From: Amycolatopsis mongoliensis
GTDB taxonomy: Bacteria; Actinomycetota; Actinomycetes; Mycobacteriales; Pseudonocardiaceae
Length of the DNA: 64,000 nucleotides
NCBI RefSeq assembly: GCF_030285665.1
Contig: NZ_CP127295.1
Coordinates: 124,001 to 188,000 of the forward strand
Direction of reading: 5' to 3'
Positions within the stretch are counted from its first letter, which is position 1, and each line of letters opens with the position of its first letter. A model generated the notes under the pieces. The model was given only the letters and a program-made list of their open reading frames with translations, was not told where the DNA came from and searched no databases. Made by a program: the position numbers and the translations under genes. Below are positions 41,115-50,441 of this stretch, piece by piece.

Positions 41115-43410
41115 CGACGTCCAGCGCCGCCCGGATGATCGCGTCCGTGTCGATGCCGTGGTGGCGGTACACGTCCTCCAGCGACCCGGACTGACCGAAG
41201 CCCGTGACGCCCAGCGCGACCGACGGCACCCGGTTGATCCCGGCCAGGAACGCCAGCGTGTGCGGGTGCCCGTCGAGGACGGTGACCAGCGGCTTCGCCC
41301 GCGAAGCCGGGAACGCCTGGTCGAGGATCCACGACTCCGCGCCGCCCCGGCCCGACCGGGCCTGCAGAGCCTCGAACAGCAGGCCCGGGCTGGTCACGCA
41401 CACGACGTCGGCCTCGACGCCCACCTGCGCCAGCCGCACGGCCGCCGCCAGGGTGTCCGGCACCAGCGCGCCCATCGCCGCCAGCGTGACCGCCGGGGAA
41501 GACGCACGGCGCAGCAGGTACGCGCCCGCGACGGCCTGACGGCGACGGCGTTCGCGCGCCGCCGGGTCGGTGGGCACGTCGGCCAGGGTCTGGTCGACCG
41601 GGCGCGTGGAGAGCCGGAAGTACGACGACGTGCCGCCCGGCTTGCCGAGCCGGCCGAGCGCCGCCAGCAGCGTCCACTCGGTGTCGATCGCGAACGCCGG
41701 TTCGTAGCTGACGCAGCCGGGCTGCTCGATGCCGATCGACGGCGTGGTGATCGACTGGTGCGCGCCGCCTTCCGGGGCGAGCGTGACGCCGGACGGCGTG
41801 CCGATCAGGATCGACTGCCCGCCCGCGTAGATGCCGAACGACCACGGCTCCAGCGCGCGCTCGACGAACGGGTCGTACATGACGCCGATCGGCAGCAGCG
41901 GCTCGCCCCACCGGCTCCAGGTCGCGCCCAGCTCCCCCAGCAGTCCCACCAGGTTCGTCTCGGCGATGCCCAGCTCGACGTGCTGGCCGGTCGGCTTCTC
42001 CCGCCAGTGCATGATCGTCTCGGGGTCGTCCTCGAACCAGTCGCGGCGCTCGGTCGCCGACCAGACGCCGACCTTGTTGACCCAGCCGCCGAGGTTGGTC
42101 GTCGAGCTGACGTCGGGGCTGACCGTCACGACCCGCTTCGCCGCTTCGGGCGCTTCGCGCGTCAGGTCGAGCAGCACGCGTCCCAAAGCCGCCTGTGTCG
42201 TCGCGGTCCCGGACGGTGTCCGCCCGATGTCGACGGGCAGCTCGAGCGACGGCACCGAAGGGATGTCAGGACGGCGAAGGCGCGAAGCGACTTCAGTGCA
42301 CAAGACCGCTTCAGGCGACCCTGATGCGAAGCCCTCCCACGGCGAAGCGAGGTCCGTCCCCAAGGAGGAAGCCAGCTCCTCCATCTGCGCCACGGTCAGC
42401 AGCGACGAGTGGTTCTGCGGATGTCCCTGCGTCGGAAGCCCGCGCCCCTTGACGGTGTAGCAGAAGATCACCGTCGGGCGACTGTCCGAAATGGACGCGA
42501 AGACCTCGTCCAGCGACCCGAGGTCGTGGCCGCCGAGGTTCCGGATCGCGGCCAGCAGAGTCTCGTCGTCCAGCGAAGCCACCAACGCGGCCAGCGCGGC
42601 GTTGCCCGCCGGCAGCCGGTCGCGCAGCTGGGCGGCGTCGCACCGCAGCAGCCGCTGGTACTCGGGGTTCGGCATCGCGTCGATGCGGGCCCGCAGCTCC
42701 GCGCCGCCGGGCCGGGTGAACAGCTCCTCCAGCAGCCGCCCGTACTTCAGCGTCAGCACCTGCCAGCCGGCCGCGTCGAACATGCCCTGCAGCCGCCCGG
42801 CCGCGATGTTCGGCACGACGCGGTCGAGCGACTGGCGGTTGAGGTCGACGATCCAGACGATCTCGCCGAGCTCCGCGACACCCGGGTCGAGGATGGCCTC
42901 CCAGATCGCGCCCTCGTCCAGTTCGGCGTCGCCGACCAGCGAGTACTGCCGGCCGGTGCCGGCCGACGAGCCCCGGGTGGTCAGGTAGCGGCGGGCCAGC
43001 GCGCCCCAGATCGGCGCGGTGGCGCCGATGCCGACCGAGCCGGTCGAGTAGTCGACGGGGTCGGGGTCCTTGGCGCGGCTCGGGTAGCTCTGCAGGCCGC
43101 CGAACTCGCGCAGCGTCGGCAGGTAGGCCTCGTCGAGCTCGCCGAGCAGGTAGTTGATCGCGTGGAGCACCGGCGACGCGTGCGGCTTCACCGAGACACG
43201 GTCCTCGGGGCGCAGGTGCCGGAACCACAGCGACGTCATGATCGAGACCAGCGACGCGCACGACGCCTGGTGCCCGCCGACCTTGAGCCCGGACGGGTTG
43301 GGCCGGACGCGGTTGGCCTGGTGCACGATCGCGGTGGCGAGCCACAGCACCCGCCGTTCGATCGCGGCGAGTGTGCCCGTCTCCCGATCGGTCGCGGAGG
43401 CCTGAGTCAT
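41107..43410 (-). CDS. Transketolase/AceE-like thiamine diphosphate enzyme
   Basis: A 767-residue protein with the N-terminal ThDP-binding half (SGLKVGGHQASCASLVSIM, then the GDG-type motif GDAELDEGAIWEA ending in VDLNRQS), the pyrimidine-binding half (HVELGIAETNLVGLLGELG), and a transketolase C-terminal domain. The nearest well-known relatives are homodimeric pyruvate dehydrogenase E1 (AceE). At 767 residues it is shorter than AceE (about 890-920), and no E2/E3 gene is nearby. Actinomycetes carry this shorter paralogue with an Lrp regulator beside it. Substrate uncertain: a 2-oxoacid or ketose. Confidence 0.87.
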   Translation of the reverse strand: MTQASATDRETGTLAAIERRVLWLATAIVHQANRVRPNPSGLKVGGHQASCASLVSIMTSLWFRHLRPEDRVSVKPHASPVLHAINYLLGELDEAYLPTLREFGGLQSYPSRAKDPDPVDYSTGSVGIGATAPIWGALARRYLTTRGSSAGTGRQYSLVGDAELDEGAIWEAILDPGVAELGEIVWIVDLNRQSLDRVVPNIAAGRLQGMFDAAGWQVLTLKYGRLLEELFTRPGGAELRARIDAMPNPEYQRLLRCDAAQLRDRLPAGNAALAALVASLDDETLLAAIRNLGGHDLGSLDEVFASISDSRPTVIFCYTVKGRGLPTQGHPQNHSSLLTVAQMEELASSLGTDLASPWEGFASGSPEAVLCTEVASRLRRPDIPSVPSLELPVDIGRTPSGTATTQAALGRVLLDLTREAPEAAKRVVTVSPDVSSTTNLGGWVNKVGVWSATERRDWFEDDPETIMHWREKPTGQHVELGIAETNLVGLLGELGATWSRWGEPLLPIGVMYDPFVERALEPWSFGIYAGGQSILIGTPSGVTLAPEGGAHQSITTPSIGIEQPGCVSYEPAFAIDTEWTLLAALGRLGKPGGTSSYFRLSTRPVDQTLADVPTDPAARERRRRQAVAGAYLLRRASSPAVTLAAMGALVPDTLAAAVRLAQVGVEADVVCVTSPGLLFEALQARSGRGGAESWILDQAFPASRAKPLVTVLDGHPHTLAFLAGINRVPSVALGVTGFGQSGSLEDVYRHHGIDTDAIIRAALDVVS

Positions 43411-43487
43411 CGTCGACACCCTTTCGTGCAGGAAGCGCCCCCAAGGACAGCACTGGTGGACGCAACGCACAACCGATGTCGCCGGAA

Positions 43488-43502
43488 GTGCGCAGAATGC
43501 AC
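43488..43502. promoter_or_regulatory. Putative Lrp operator, copy 1
   Basis: GTGCGCAGAATGCAC has inverted GTGC/GCAC ends and lies 78 bases before the start of the transketolase-like gene. An identical 15-mer lies 43 bases away. Confidence 0.55.
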
Positions 43503-43518
43503 ACCGCAGGCGGACGGC

Positions 43519-44004
43519 TCAGGTCTCCGGGTGCGCAGAATGCACGCGCTCGAGCAGGGGCGCCAAGCGGTACGGGACGAGCTCGCGCATGACGAGCGAG
43601 ATGTTCGTCCGCTCAACCCCGGGCGAGGCCAGGATGTGCCCGGCGACGCGGTAGAGGTCGTCGGCGTCGACGGCGACCACCTGCACCATCAGGTCGCTCG
43701 CCCCGGTCAGCCCACACACCTCGGTGACCTCCGGGATCTCGGCCAGCGCGTCGGCGATCTCCGCCAGCCGCCGCTGGTCGACCTGGGCGTTGACGAACGC
43801 CCGCAGCGGGTAGCCCAGCCGGGCCGGGTCGATGCGGCGCTCGAACGACCCGAGCACGCCGCGCTGCTCCAGCCGCGCGAGCCGGGCCTGCACCGTGTTG
43901 CGGGACAGGCCCAGCCGCTCGGCCAGCGCGACCGCGGTGGACCGGGGGTCCTCCCCCAGCGCCTGGAGCAGGCGCGCGTCGATCTCGTCGATGGTGTCCG
44001 GCAC
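43519..44004 (-). CDS. Lrp/AsnC-family transcriptional regulator
   Basis: A 161-residue regulator. The N-terminal helix-turn-helix has IDARLLQALGEDPRSTAVALA and LGLSRNTVQARLARLEQRGV. The C-terminal RAM (amino-acid-binding) domain has EVCGLTGASDLMVQVVAVDADDL. It is transcribed toward the transketolase-like gene. Two identical candidate operators lie between the genes, one inside its own last codons. Control of the enzyme gene in response to an amino acid is likely. Confidence 0.92.
   Translation of the reverse strand: MPDTIDEIDARLLQALGEDPRSTAVALAERLGLSRNTVQARLARLEQRGVLGSFERRIDPARLGYPLRAFVNAQVDQRRLAEIADALAEIPEVTEVCGLTGASDLMVQVVAVDADDLYRVAGHILASPGVERTNISLVMRELVPYRLAPLLERVHSAHPET
43531..43545. 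promoter_or_regulatory. Putative Lrp operator, copy 2
   Basis: Exact second copy of GTGCGCAGAATGCAC, here encoding part of the VHSAHPET tail of the regulator. The 43-base spacing to copy 1 is close to four helical turns, which would place both on one face of the DNA. Confidence 0.55.
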
Positions 44005-44110
44005 GCGCCGATCTTCTCAGCCCAGGTACCGCCGCCTGCCGATCGGGACCACCAGGGGCGTGCCCGGTGAGCGCCCGGCCACGGAACCGAAGTTGCCTTC
44101 CGACTGTTTC

Positions 44111-44120
44111 CGATATATCG
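44111..44120. promoter_or_regulatory. Probable PadR operator
   Basis: CGATATATCG is a perfect 10-base palindrome, striking in such GC-rich DNA, 37 bases before the padR-like start codon. Similar ATAT-centred palindromes are used by PadR-type regulators; autoregulation is likely. Confidence 0.6.
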
Positions 44121-44157
44121 TGAACGTGTCGCAACCGTTCGAGAAAGGAACACCGAC

Positions 44158-44793
44158 ATGCGTAGGCAACGACACCCCTTCACCCAAGATCACCCCTTCG
44201 CCCAGGAACGTGGGCGCGCACCCTTCGGTGGCTTCGGCGACTTCCCCCCGGGCTTCGGCCCGCGCGGCGGACGCGGCCGGGGTCACGGACCGGGCCGGCG
44301 GGGTCACGGCGGACGGCGCAGCCGCCGCGGTGACGTCCGCGCCGCGATCCTGGCGCTGCTCGCCGAGCAGCCCCGGCACGGCTACGAGATCATCCGCGAA
44401 ATCGGCGAGCGCTCCGGCGGCTTCTGGCGGCCGAGCCCCGGCTCGGTCTACCCGACACTGCAGCTGCTGGCCGACGAAGGCCTGGTCATCGGCAAGGACG
44501 AGCACGGCAAGAAGCTCTTCGAGCTGACCGACGCCGGCCGCACCGCCGCTGAGGAGCAGGACAGCACCCCGCCGTGGGAGCAGATCGCGCAGGACGTCGA
44601 ACCCGGCGAGATCGGGCTCGCCAAGGCGGGCAAGAACCTGGCCGCCGCCGTCGTGCAGATCATGCGGGCGGGCACCGAGAGCCAGCAGGCCCGCGCGGCC
44701 GACGTGCTCAACGACGCCCGGCGCTCGCTCTACGGCATCCTCGGCGAAGACGAGGACGAGTCCTCGGCTTCTTCGGAAGAGACAGCCGAGTGA
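44158..44793 (+). CDS. PadR-family transcriptional regulator
   Basis: A 211-residue regulator. A Gly/Arg/His-rich N-terminal region (about 1-58) precedes the winged helix (AAILALLAEQPRHGYEIIREIG, SPGSVYPTLQLLADEGLV, KKLFELTDAGR at about 60-130). A C-terminal helical dimerisation domain ends in an acidic, Ser-rich tail. GAAAGGAACACC precedes the ATG. It has no neighbouring transporter, so the regulated target is unclear. The last 64 bases overlap the convergent methyltransferase gene. Confidence 0.92.
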   Translation: MRRQRHPFTQDHPFAQERGRAPFGGFGDFPPGFGPRGGRGRGHGPGRRGHGGRRSRRGDVRAAILALLAEQPRHGYEIIREIGERSGGFWRPSPGSVYPTLQLLADEGLVIGKDEHGKKLFELTDAGRTAAEEQDSTPPWEQIAQDVEPGEIGLAKAGKNLAAAVVQIMRAGTESQQARAADVLNDARRSLYGILGEDEDESSASSEETAE

Positions 44794-45542
44794 CCTGGCA
44801 GGACGAGGCCGGTGGGCTTGACCCGCGTGTGGACGCGGTAGCCCACCGGCAACGTCAGGTCGTGCGCGCGATTCCCATTACGCTGCACCGACTCCGCGAT
44901 CGCCTGTTCGGCGACTCGCTTGCTGAACTCGATCTTCAGCACCGCTTCGAGGTCGCCCACCGTGTCGAACCGCCACTCGGTGGCGACCCGCCGGCAGCCG
45001 AAGCCGGCCCGGGCGAAGAACCGTTCGACGGCGGCGGGGTCGTAGTGCGGTAGGTCGGCGCGCATCCAGGTGCCGTAGGGCTCACTGGTCACGTCGAGGT
45101 CGACGATCAGGAACACCCCGCCCGGCCGCAGCACCCGCTCGGCCTCCGCCAGCCCGGGCTCGCAGCCGGGCCCGAAGAAGTACGCCGTGCGCGCGTGGAC
45201 GACGTCGACGCTCGCGCTGCGGACCGGCAGCCGCTGGGCCCGGCCCCTCCGGACGTCCACGTTCGGCAGACCCTTCACGCGCTCGAGCGCGCTTCGCACG
45301 AGCGGCTCGTGCGGCTCCACCCCGAGCACCGAGCGCGCGTCCCGGGCGAAGCGCGGCAAGTGGAACCCGTCGCCGCAGCCGACGTCCAGCACGTCCCGGC
45401 CGGCCCAGTCGCCCTCCTCGCGCAGCACTCGCCAGATCTCGCCGCCGCGGTCCTGCGCCCGGTTCTCCAGCTCGTAATCGGCCTGGTAGTACCAGATGTT
45501 CGGACTCGGCACGACCTCCGCGCGCCGGGACGACCACCGCAC
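44730..45542 (-). CDS. Class I SAM-dependent methyltransferase
   Basis: A 270-residue protein with the SAM-binding motif VLDVGCGDGFHLPRFA, acidic loop LGVEPHE, and motif post-II VLRPGGVFLIVDLD. The C-terminus is unusual in overlapping PadR coding sequence and ends in an acidic, Ser-rich stretch. GTG at 45542 has GGAAGGAG upstream and is preferred over the ATG eight codons earlier. Small-molecule methyltransferase (Methyltransf_11) is the best class; substrate unknown. Confidence 0.85.
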   Translation of the reverse strand: MRWSSRRAEVVPSPNIWYYQADYELENRAQDRGGEIWRVLREEGDWAGRDVLDVGCGDGFHLPRFARDARSVLGVEPHEPLVRSALERVKGLPNVDVRRGRAQRLPVRSASVDVVHARTAYFFGPGCEPGLAEAERVLRPGGVFLIVDLDVTSEPYGTWMRADLPHYDPAAVERFFARAGFGCRRVATEWRFDTVGDLEAVLKIEFSKRVAEQAIAESVQRNGNRAHDLTLPVGYRVHTRVKPTGLVLPGHSAVSSEEAEDSSSSSPRMP

Positions 45543-45652
45543 CGCTGCTCCTTCCGGGGCCTTCACCGCCGCCGGTGACTTTCCGGCGTCGAATCTTGGC
45601 GGAAAACTTACGGATCACGCCTAGAATTCGGTGGGTCTCGGGAGGAGCACCC

Positions 45653-46498
45653 ATGGCGATCGACCCGTCCACCACCCCATCCCCGGTCCCGGCCGGAATT
45701 CCGTGCTGGATCGAGCTGGCCTGCCGCGAGCAGGCCGTGGCGGAAAGATTCTACGGTGCCCTCTTCGGCTGGACCTACACCACTCAGCGCGACCCGGCGA
45801 CGTCCGACGGCCGGTACGCCATCGCGACGCTCGACACCGTCCCGGTGGGCGGTCTCTACCGCGCCGCCCAGGGCGCGCCACTGGGCTGGATGCCGCACCT
45901 GTCCGTGCCGCACACCGCGAGCGCGGCCGAATGGGTGGAGCACCTCGGCGGAAAGCTGACGCTCGGCCCGATGCCGATCCCGCAGCGCGGCACGATCCTG
46001 CACGCCTACGACGCGTGCGGCGCGCCGGTGGTGTTCTGGGAGGTGCCACCGGACTGGCAGTTCGTCACCGGGATCCCCAACACCTTCAGCGGCGCGGACC
46101 TCAACACCCACGACGGCGTCGCGGCGGATCACTTCTACACCAAGCTCTTCACCTACGGGAGCCACCAGATCGGCGACGGCGAATCGCTGGACTACGTCGA
46201 ATGGCTCATCGAGCACGAGCCGGTGCTGTACCGGTACGTGATGGGCTCGGAGTACAGCCTCGACACCCCGCCGCACTGGCTCGTCTACTTCGACATCGAC
46301 CCGGCGCGCGGGGTCGACGCGGTCGCCGGCGAAGCGCTGATGAACGGCGGCACCGTGGTGATCCAGCCCTACGACACGCCGTTCGGCCGGATGTCGATCC
46401 TCGCCGATCCCGAAGGCGCCGTCTTCGCGGTGATCGACCACTCGCGCGTGTCTGAGGACTGGGGCCGCGCCGAGGTCGACGACCCCTACGACGACTGA
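45653..46498 (+). CDS. VOC-family protein with two glyoxalase-like domains
   Basis: A 281-residue protein with tandem vicinal-oxygen-chelate domains. The first starts GIPCWIELACREQAVAERFY and the second GADLNTHDGVAADHFYTKLF; each ends with an acidic metal-binding-type strand (VVFWEVPP, DPEGAVFAVID). Related proteins in Streptomyces are annotated as hydroxylases or antibiotic-binding proteins without firm evidence. GGGAGGAG precedes the ATG. It overlaps the convergent MFS gene by 13 bases. Confidence 0.88.
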   Translation: MAIDPSTTPSPVPAGIPCWIELACREQAVAERFYGALFGWTYTTQRDPATSDGRYAIATLDTVPVGGLYRAAQGAPLGWMPHLSVPHTASAAEWVEHLGGKLTLGPMPIPQRGTILHAYDACGAPVVFWEVPPDWQFVTGIPNTFSGADLNTHDGVAADHFYTKLFTYGSHQIGDGESLDYVEWLIEHEPVLYRYVMGSEYSLDTPPHWLVYFDIDPARGVDAVAGEALMNGGTVVIQPYDTPFGRMSILADPEGAVFAVIDHSRVSEDWGRAEVDDPYDD

Positions 46499-47805
46499 CG
46501 CTCGGCCAACGCCAGCCCGGCGACGAGCGCGTACCCGCCCGCCACCAGCCACATCCCGGTGGCGGGCAACAGCGCGCCGACGAGCGCGACCCCGATCGCG
46601 CCGCCGGTCTGGCGGGACGCGTTGAGCACGCCCGCGGCCAGTCCGGCCTTGCCCGGCAAGGAATTCATCGCCAGTGACGTCATCGCGGGCATGGCCAGCG
46701 AACAGCAGCCGAACACGACCGAGGCCACGGCGAACGGCACGAGCGCGCGGTCCGCGGGCAGCAGCGCGAAGCCCGCTGAGCCGACGAGCCCGGCCAGCGC
46801 ACCCGCGACCATCGGGACGCGCGGGCCGGCACGCCCGGTCAGGCGGCCGCTGAAGAAAGCGTTGAGCCCGACCACCACCGTCAGCGGCACCAGGGCGAAC
46901 CCGGCGGCGAGCGCGCCGAGCGACCAGGCACGCTGCAGGTACAGCGCGAGGCAGAAGAGCGTGCCGTAGAGGCAGAAGTTGAACAGGCCGCCGATCCCGG
47001 TCGCCACCGCGAAGTTCCGGACCTTCAGGATCCCGAGCGGGAGCACGGGATCCGGGACGCGCTTCTCGACCGCCACGAACACCACGCCGGCCACCACTCC
47101 CCCGCCGAGCAGCGCGAGGGTCCCGGGCGCGGACCAGCCGGCGTGCCCGGACTCGATGAACCCGGCGACGAACCCCGCGAGCGATGCCGTGCCGGAGACC
47201 TGGCCGGCGAGGTCGAGGCGGGTCGTCTCGTGCCGGGGCGGTTCCGCGACCGCGCGCCGCGTCAGGACGATCGCGACGATGCCGACCGGGACGTTGACGG
47301 CGAAGACGAGCCGCCAGTCGGCGAGGCCGACCGCGAGCCCGCCGAGCATCGGCCCGGCCGCCAGCCCGACGCCACTCATACCGCCCCACACGCCCAGCGC
47401 ACGCGCGCGCTCCCGCGCGTCCGGGAACTGGTGGACGATCAGCGCGAGGGACGACGGCAGCAGCGCAGCGGCGCCCGCGCCCTGCACCGCCCGCGCGGCG
47501 ATCAGCCAGGTCGCCGAACCGGCCAGCGCGCAGGCGATGGACGCGACGACGAACACGGCGACACCCGTTTCGAAGACCCGGCGCGAGCCCCATCGGTCCC
47601 CGGCGGCGCCCCAGGTGAGCAGGAACGCGGCGAGCGTGACGGTGTAGGCGTCGACGACCCACTGCAGCGCCGCCGTCGACGGCTCGCCGAAGTCGGCGCC
47701 GATCGCGGGGAGGGCCAGGTTCACGATGGTCGCGTCGAGCGTGATCATCACGAAGCCCAGGCAGACGGCGGCGAGCGCGAACCGGGAGCGGGTTTCGGTG
47801 AGCAT
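46486..47805 (-). CDS. MFS transporter, DHA2-like
   Basis: A 439-residue transporter with VMITLDATIVNLALPAIGADFG in helix 1, motif A-like GDRWGSRRVFETGV and motif C-like GMSGVGLAAGPMLGGLAVG. About 12-14 helices are visible. It resembles the other DHA2 transporter at 5513-6934 in order but is a separate paralogue, and has no adjacent regulator. Probably exports a drug-like compound. Confidence 0.9.
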   Translation of the reverse strand: MLTETRSRFALAAVCLGFVMITLDATIVNLALPAIGADFGEPSTAALQWVVDAYTVTLAAFLLTWGAAGDRWGSRRVFETGVAVFVVASIACALAGSATWLIAARAVQGAGAAALLPSSLALIVHQFPDARERARALGVWGGMSGVGLAAGPMLGGLAVGLADWRLVFAVNVPVGIVAIVLTRRAVAEPPRHETTRLDLAGQVSGTASLAGFVAGFIESGHAGWSAPGTLALLGGGVVAGVVFVAVEKRVPDPVLPLGILKVRNFAVATGIGGLFNFCLYGTLFCLALYLQRAWSLGALAAGFALVPLTVVVGLNAFFSGRLTGRAGPRVPMVAGALAGLVGSAGFALLPADRALVPFAVASVVFGCCSLAMPAMTSLAMNSLPGKAGLAAGVLNASRQTGGAIGVALVGALLPATGMWLVAGGYALVAGLALAERQSS

Positions 47806-47885
47806 GCCCCGAGTCAAACCCGCCGAAGCTTCGGCGGTCCACGAACCATCGCCTACGGCTCTTAGGCGGAACCTCGCACCGCAGG

Positions 47886-48938
47886 TCAGCCGAGCGGCAC
47901 GAACGCCGAAAGCAGCAGCCAGGAGACCACCGCGGAAGGCAGCAGCGAGTCGAGGCGGTCCATGATCCCGCCGTGGCCGGGCAGCAGCGTGCCCATGTCC
48001 TTGACGCCGAGGTCGCGCTTGATCAGCGACTCGACGAGGTCGCCCAGGGTCGCGGTCAGCACGATCGCGACACCGAAGAGCACGCCCTGCCAGACGTGGC
48101 CGTCCAGCAGCAGGCTGAGGGTCAGCGCGCCGGCCACGACCCCGCCGACCAGCGAACCCCCGAAGCCTTCCCAGGTCTTCTTCGGGCTGATGGTGGGAGC
48201 CATCGGATGCTTGCCGCCGAGCACGCCGGCGATGTAGCCGCCGGTGTCGGACGCGACGACGCCGATCAGGAAGGTCAGGACCCGCCCGACACCGTCCGAG
48301 GGCGGCACGAGCATCGCCGCGAAGGCGCCGAAGAGCGGCAGGTAGGCGGCGGCGAACGCCGACGCGCTGATGTCGAGCAGGTAGCCCTTCGCACCGCCGG
48401 GCAGGCGCCACAGCAGGCATGCGAGCACGGTGAGGACGAACGCCGTGAGCGCGCCTTCCCGGCCGAACGGCCAGGCCAGCCAGATCATCGCCTGCCCGCC
48501 GACGAGCACCGGGATCACCGCGACCCGGGTGCCGGCGACCCGGCGCAGCACCCCGGCGAACTCGAAGGTGCCGACCGCGATCGCGATCGCGATGATCCCG
48601 ATGAACAGGAAGCGCACGGTGAGCAGGGAAACGATGATCGCGGCGCCGAGCAGCAGCCCGACGCCGATCGCCGCGGGCAGGTTCCGGCCCGCCTTCGAGG
48701 CCTTCTTGGCCTCCGGCGCCGGCACGCCCTGGTCCGGGGCCGCCGAAGGCTCCGCCGCGCTCACCGGCCCAGCCGGCACCGAGCCTCCCGGCCCCGCCGG
48801 GGTGACGGGCGCGCGGCCCGCCTCGGCGGTTCCCGGGAACTCCGGCGCGGCCGGCTCCGGTGTGCCGGGAGCGGCCGCCGGGTGCTCTTCCCCGGTGGCG
48901 TCCACCCGGTCCTCGCGTTCCTCGCTCACCTGTGCCAT
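47886..48938 (-). CDS. cdsA: Phosphatidate cytidylyltransferase
   Basis: A 350-residue membrane enzyme that makes CDP-diacylglycerol from phosphatidate and CTP. A Pro/Ala-rich cytoplasmic N-terminus (about 85 residues) precedes eight or so helices. The family signature is at the C-terminal end: SPKKTWEGFGGS, then GDLVESLIKRDLGVKDMG and LPGHGGIMDRLDSL. The ATG overlaps the frr stop codon by one base (TGATG), so the two are coupled. It ends the rpsB-tsf-pyrH-frr-cdsA cluster. Confidence 0.95.
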   Translation of the reverse strand: MAQVSEEREDRVDATGEEHPAAAPGTPEPAAPEFPGTAEAGRAPVTPAGPGGSVPAGPVSAAEPSAAPDQGVPAPEAKKASKAGRNLPAAIGVGLLLGAAIIVSLLTVRFLFIGIIAIAIAVGTFEFAGVLRRVAGTRVAVIPVLVGGQAMIWLAWPFGREGALTAFVLTVLACLLWRLPGGAKGYLLDISASAFAAAYLPLFGAFAAMLVPPSDGVGRVLTFLIGVVASDTGGYIAGVLGGKHPMAPTISPKKTWEGFGGSLVGGVVAGALTLSLLLDGHVWQGVLFGVAIVLTATLGDLVESLIKRDLGVKDMGTLLPGHGGIMDRLDSLLPSAVVSWLLLSAFVPLG

Positions 48939-49495
48939 CAGACCTCGAGCAGCTCGGCTTCCTTGTGCTTGACCAGCTCGTCGACCTTGTGCGAGTAGGT
49001 GTCGGTGAGGTTCTGCAGTTCCTTCTCCGCGCGCACGACCTCGTCCTCGCCCGCTTCGCCGTCCTTGCCGATGCGGTCGAGCTCTTCCTTGGCCTTGCGG
49101 CGGATGCTGCGGATGGTCACCCGGGCGTCCTCGCCCTTGCTCTTCGCGACCTTGACCATCTCCTTGCGCCGCTCCTCGGTGAGCTGCGGGATGACGATCC
49201 GGATCACGTTGCCGTCGTTGCTCGGGTTGACCCCGAGGTCGGACTCGCGGATGGCCTTCTCGATGGCGTTCAGCTGCGTCTGGTCGTAAGGCTTGATCAA
49301 CGCCATCCGGGCTTCCGGCACGTTCACGCTGGCCAGCTGGTTCAGCGGGGTCGGCGCGCCGTAGTAGTCGACCACGATGCGCGAGAACATCGACGAAGTC
49401 GCCCGGCCGGTGCGGACCGACGTCAGGTCGTCCTTGGCGACGGACACCGCTTTTTCCATCTTCTCCTCGGCGTCGAGGAGGGTCTCGTCGATCAC
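48938..49495 (-). CDS. frr: Ribosome recycling factor
   Basis: A 185-residue protein, exactly the usual RRF length, beginning [20 protein letters not shown] with [19 protein letters not shown] and ending EAELLEV. With EF-G it splits post-termination ribosomes. The GTG has GGGAGTAGCC upstream; starts further upstream would add a non-homologous extension. Confidence 0.96.
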   Translation of the reverse strand: MIDETLLDAEEKMEKAVSVAKDDLTSVRTGRATSSMFSRIVVDYYGAPTPLNQLASVNVPEARMALIKPYDQTQLNAIEKAIRESDLGVNPSNDGNVIRIVIPQLTEERRKEMVKVAKSKGEDARVTIRSIRRKAKEELDRIGKDGEAGEDEVVRAEKELQNLTDTYSHKVDELVKHKEAELLEV

Positions 49496-49544
49496 GGCTA
49501 CTCCCGGTGTTGTGATGGTGTGGCGCTTGCTGATCCCAGCAGGT

Positions 49545-50288
49545 CTAGGCCGGCACCCCGTCGGCGGGGGTACTGACCAACGTGCCGATTCTTTCACCAC
49601 TCACCGCGCGGGCGATGTTCCCCTCGGTGAGCAGATTGAACACGATGATCGGCATGTTGTTGTCCATGCAGAGGCTGAACGCCGTCGCGTCGGCGACCTT
49701 GAGGTCCCGCTCCAGCACCTCGCGGTGGGTGATCTCGCGGAACATCTCGGCGGTCGGGTCGCTCTTCGGGTCCGCGGTGTAGACGCCGTCGACGGCCTTG
49801 GCCATCAGCACGGCCTCGCAGCCCAGTTCGAGCGCCCGCTGCGCCGCCGCGGTGTCGGTGGAGAAGTACGGCATGCCGACCCCGGCGCCGAAGATCACGA
49901 CGCGGCCCTTCTCCAGGTGCCGCTCGGCGCGGCGCGGGATGTAGGGCTCGGCGACCTGGCCCATCGTGATGGCGGTCTGCACGCGGGTGGGCAGGCCCTC
50001 CTTCTCGAGGAAGTCCTGCAGCGCCAGGCAGTTCATCACGGTGCCCAGCATCGCCATGTAGTCGGCGCGGTCGCGGTCCATGCCGCGCTGCGAGAGTTCG
50101 GCGCCGCGGAAGTAGTTGCCGCCGCCGATCACGACCGCGACCTGGACGCCGGTGCGGGCGACGTCGGCGATCTGCTGCGCGACCGAGTGGACGACATCCG
50201 GATCGACGCCGATCGAACCACCGCCGAACATCTCGCCGCCCAGTTTCAGCAGCACCCGCCGGTAGCCACCTTCGACCCGGTCACCCAT
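49545..50288 (-). CDS. pyrH: UMP kinase
   Basis: A 247-residue hexameric bacterial UMP kinase (amino acid kinase fold) phosphorylating UMP to UDP. Motifs: [14 protein letters not shown] at the start, [33 protein letters not shown] and [18 protein letters not shown]. It lies between tsf and frr, the usual order; a hairpin separates it from tsf. Confidence 0.96.
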   Translation of the reverse strand: MGDRVEGGYRRVLLKLGGEMFGGGSIGVDPDVVHSVAQQIADVARTGVQVAVVIGGGNYFRGAELSQRGMDRDRADYMAMLGTVMNCLALQDFLEKEGLPTRVQTAITMGQVAEPYIPRRAERHLEKGRVVIFGAGVGMPYFSTDTAAAQRALELGCEAVLMAKAVDGVYTADPKSDPTAEMFREITHREVLERDLKVADATAFSLCMDNNMPIIVFNLLTEGNIARAVSGERIGTLVSTPADGVPA

Positions 50289-50378
50289 CTATGTCGCCTC
50301 CTGTGTTGTTGGCCGCCTCCGCGGGAGGGAGTACGTCGGCGGGTGCCCTTGACCCTTGTTCGCTGTCTAGACCTGACA

Positions 50379-50411
50379 GTGCCCCGTCCCCGATGGACGG
50401 AGACGGGGCAC
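50379..50411 (-). terminator. Hairpin terminator/attenuator between tsf and pyrH
   Basis: GTGCCCCGTC and GACGGGGCAC form a perfect 10-bp stem with a 13-base loop, 31 bases beyond the tsf stop codon. Confidence 0.75.
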
Positions 50412-50441
50412 TGGGGGTGAAACCTACGCCCGGACCTGGCC

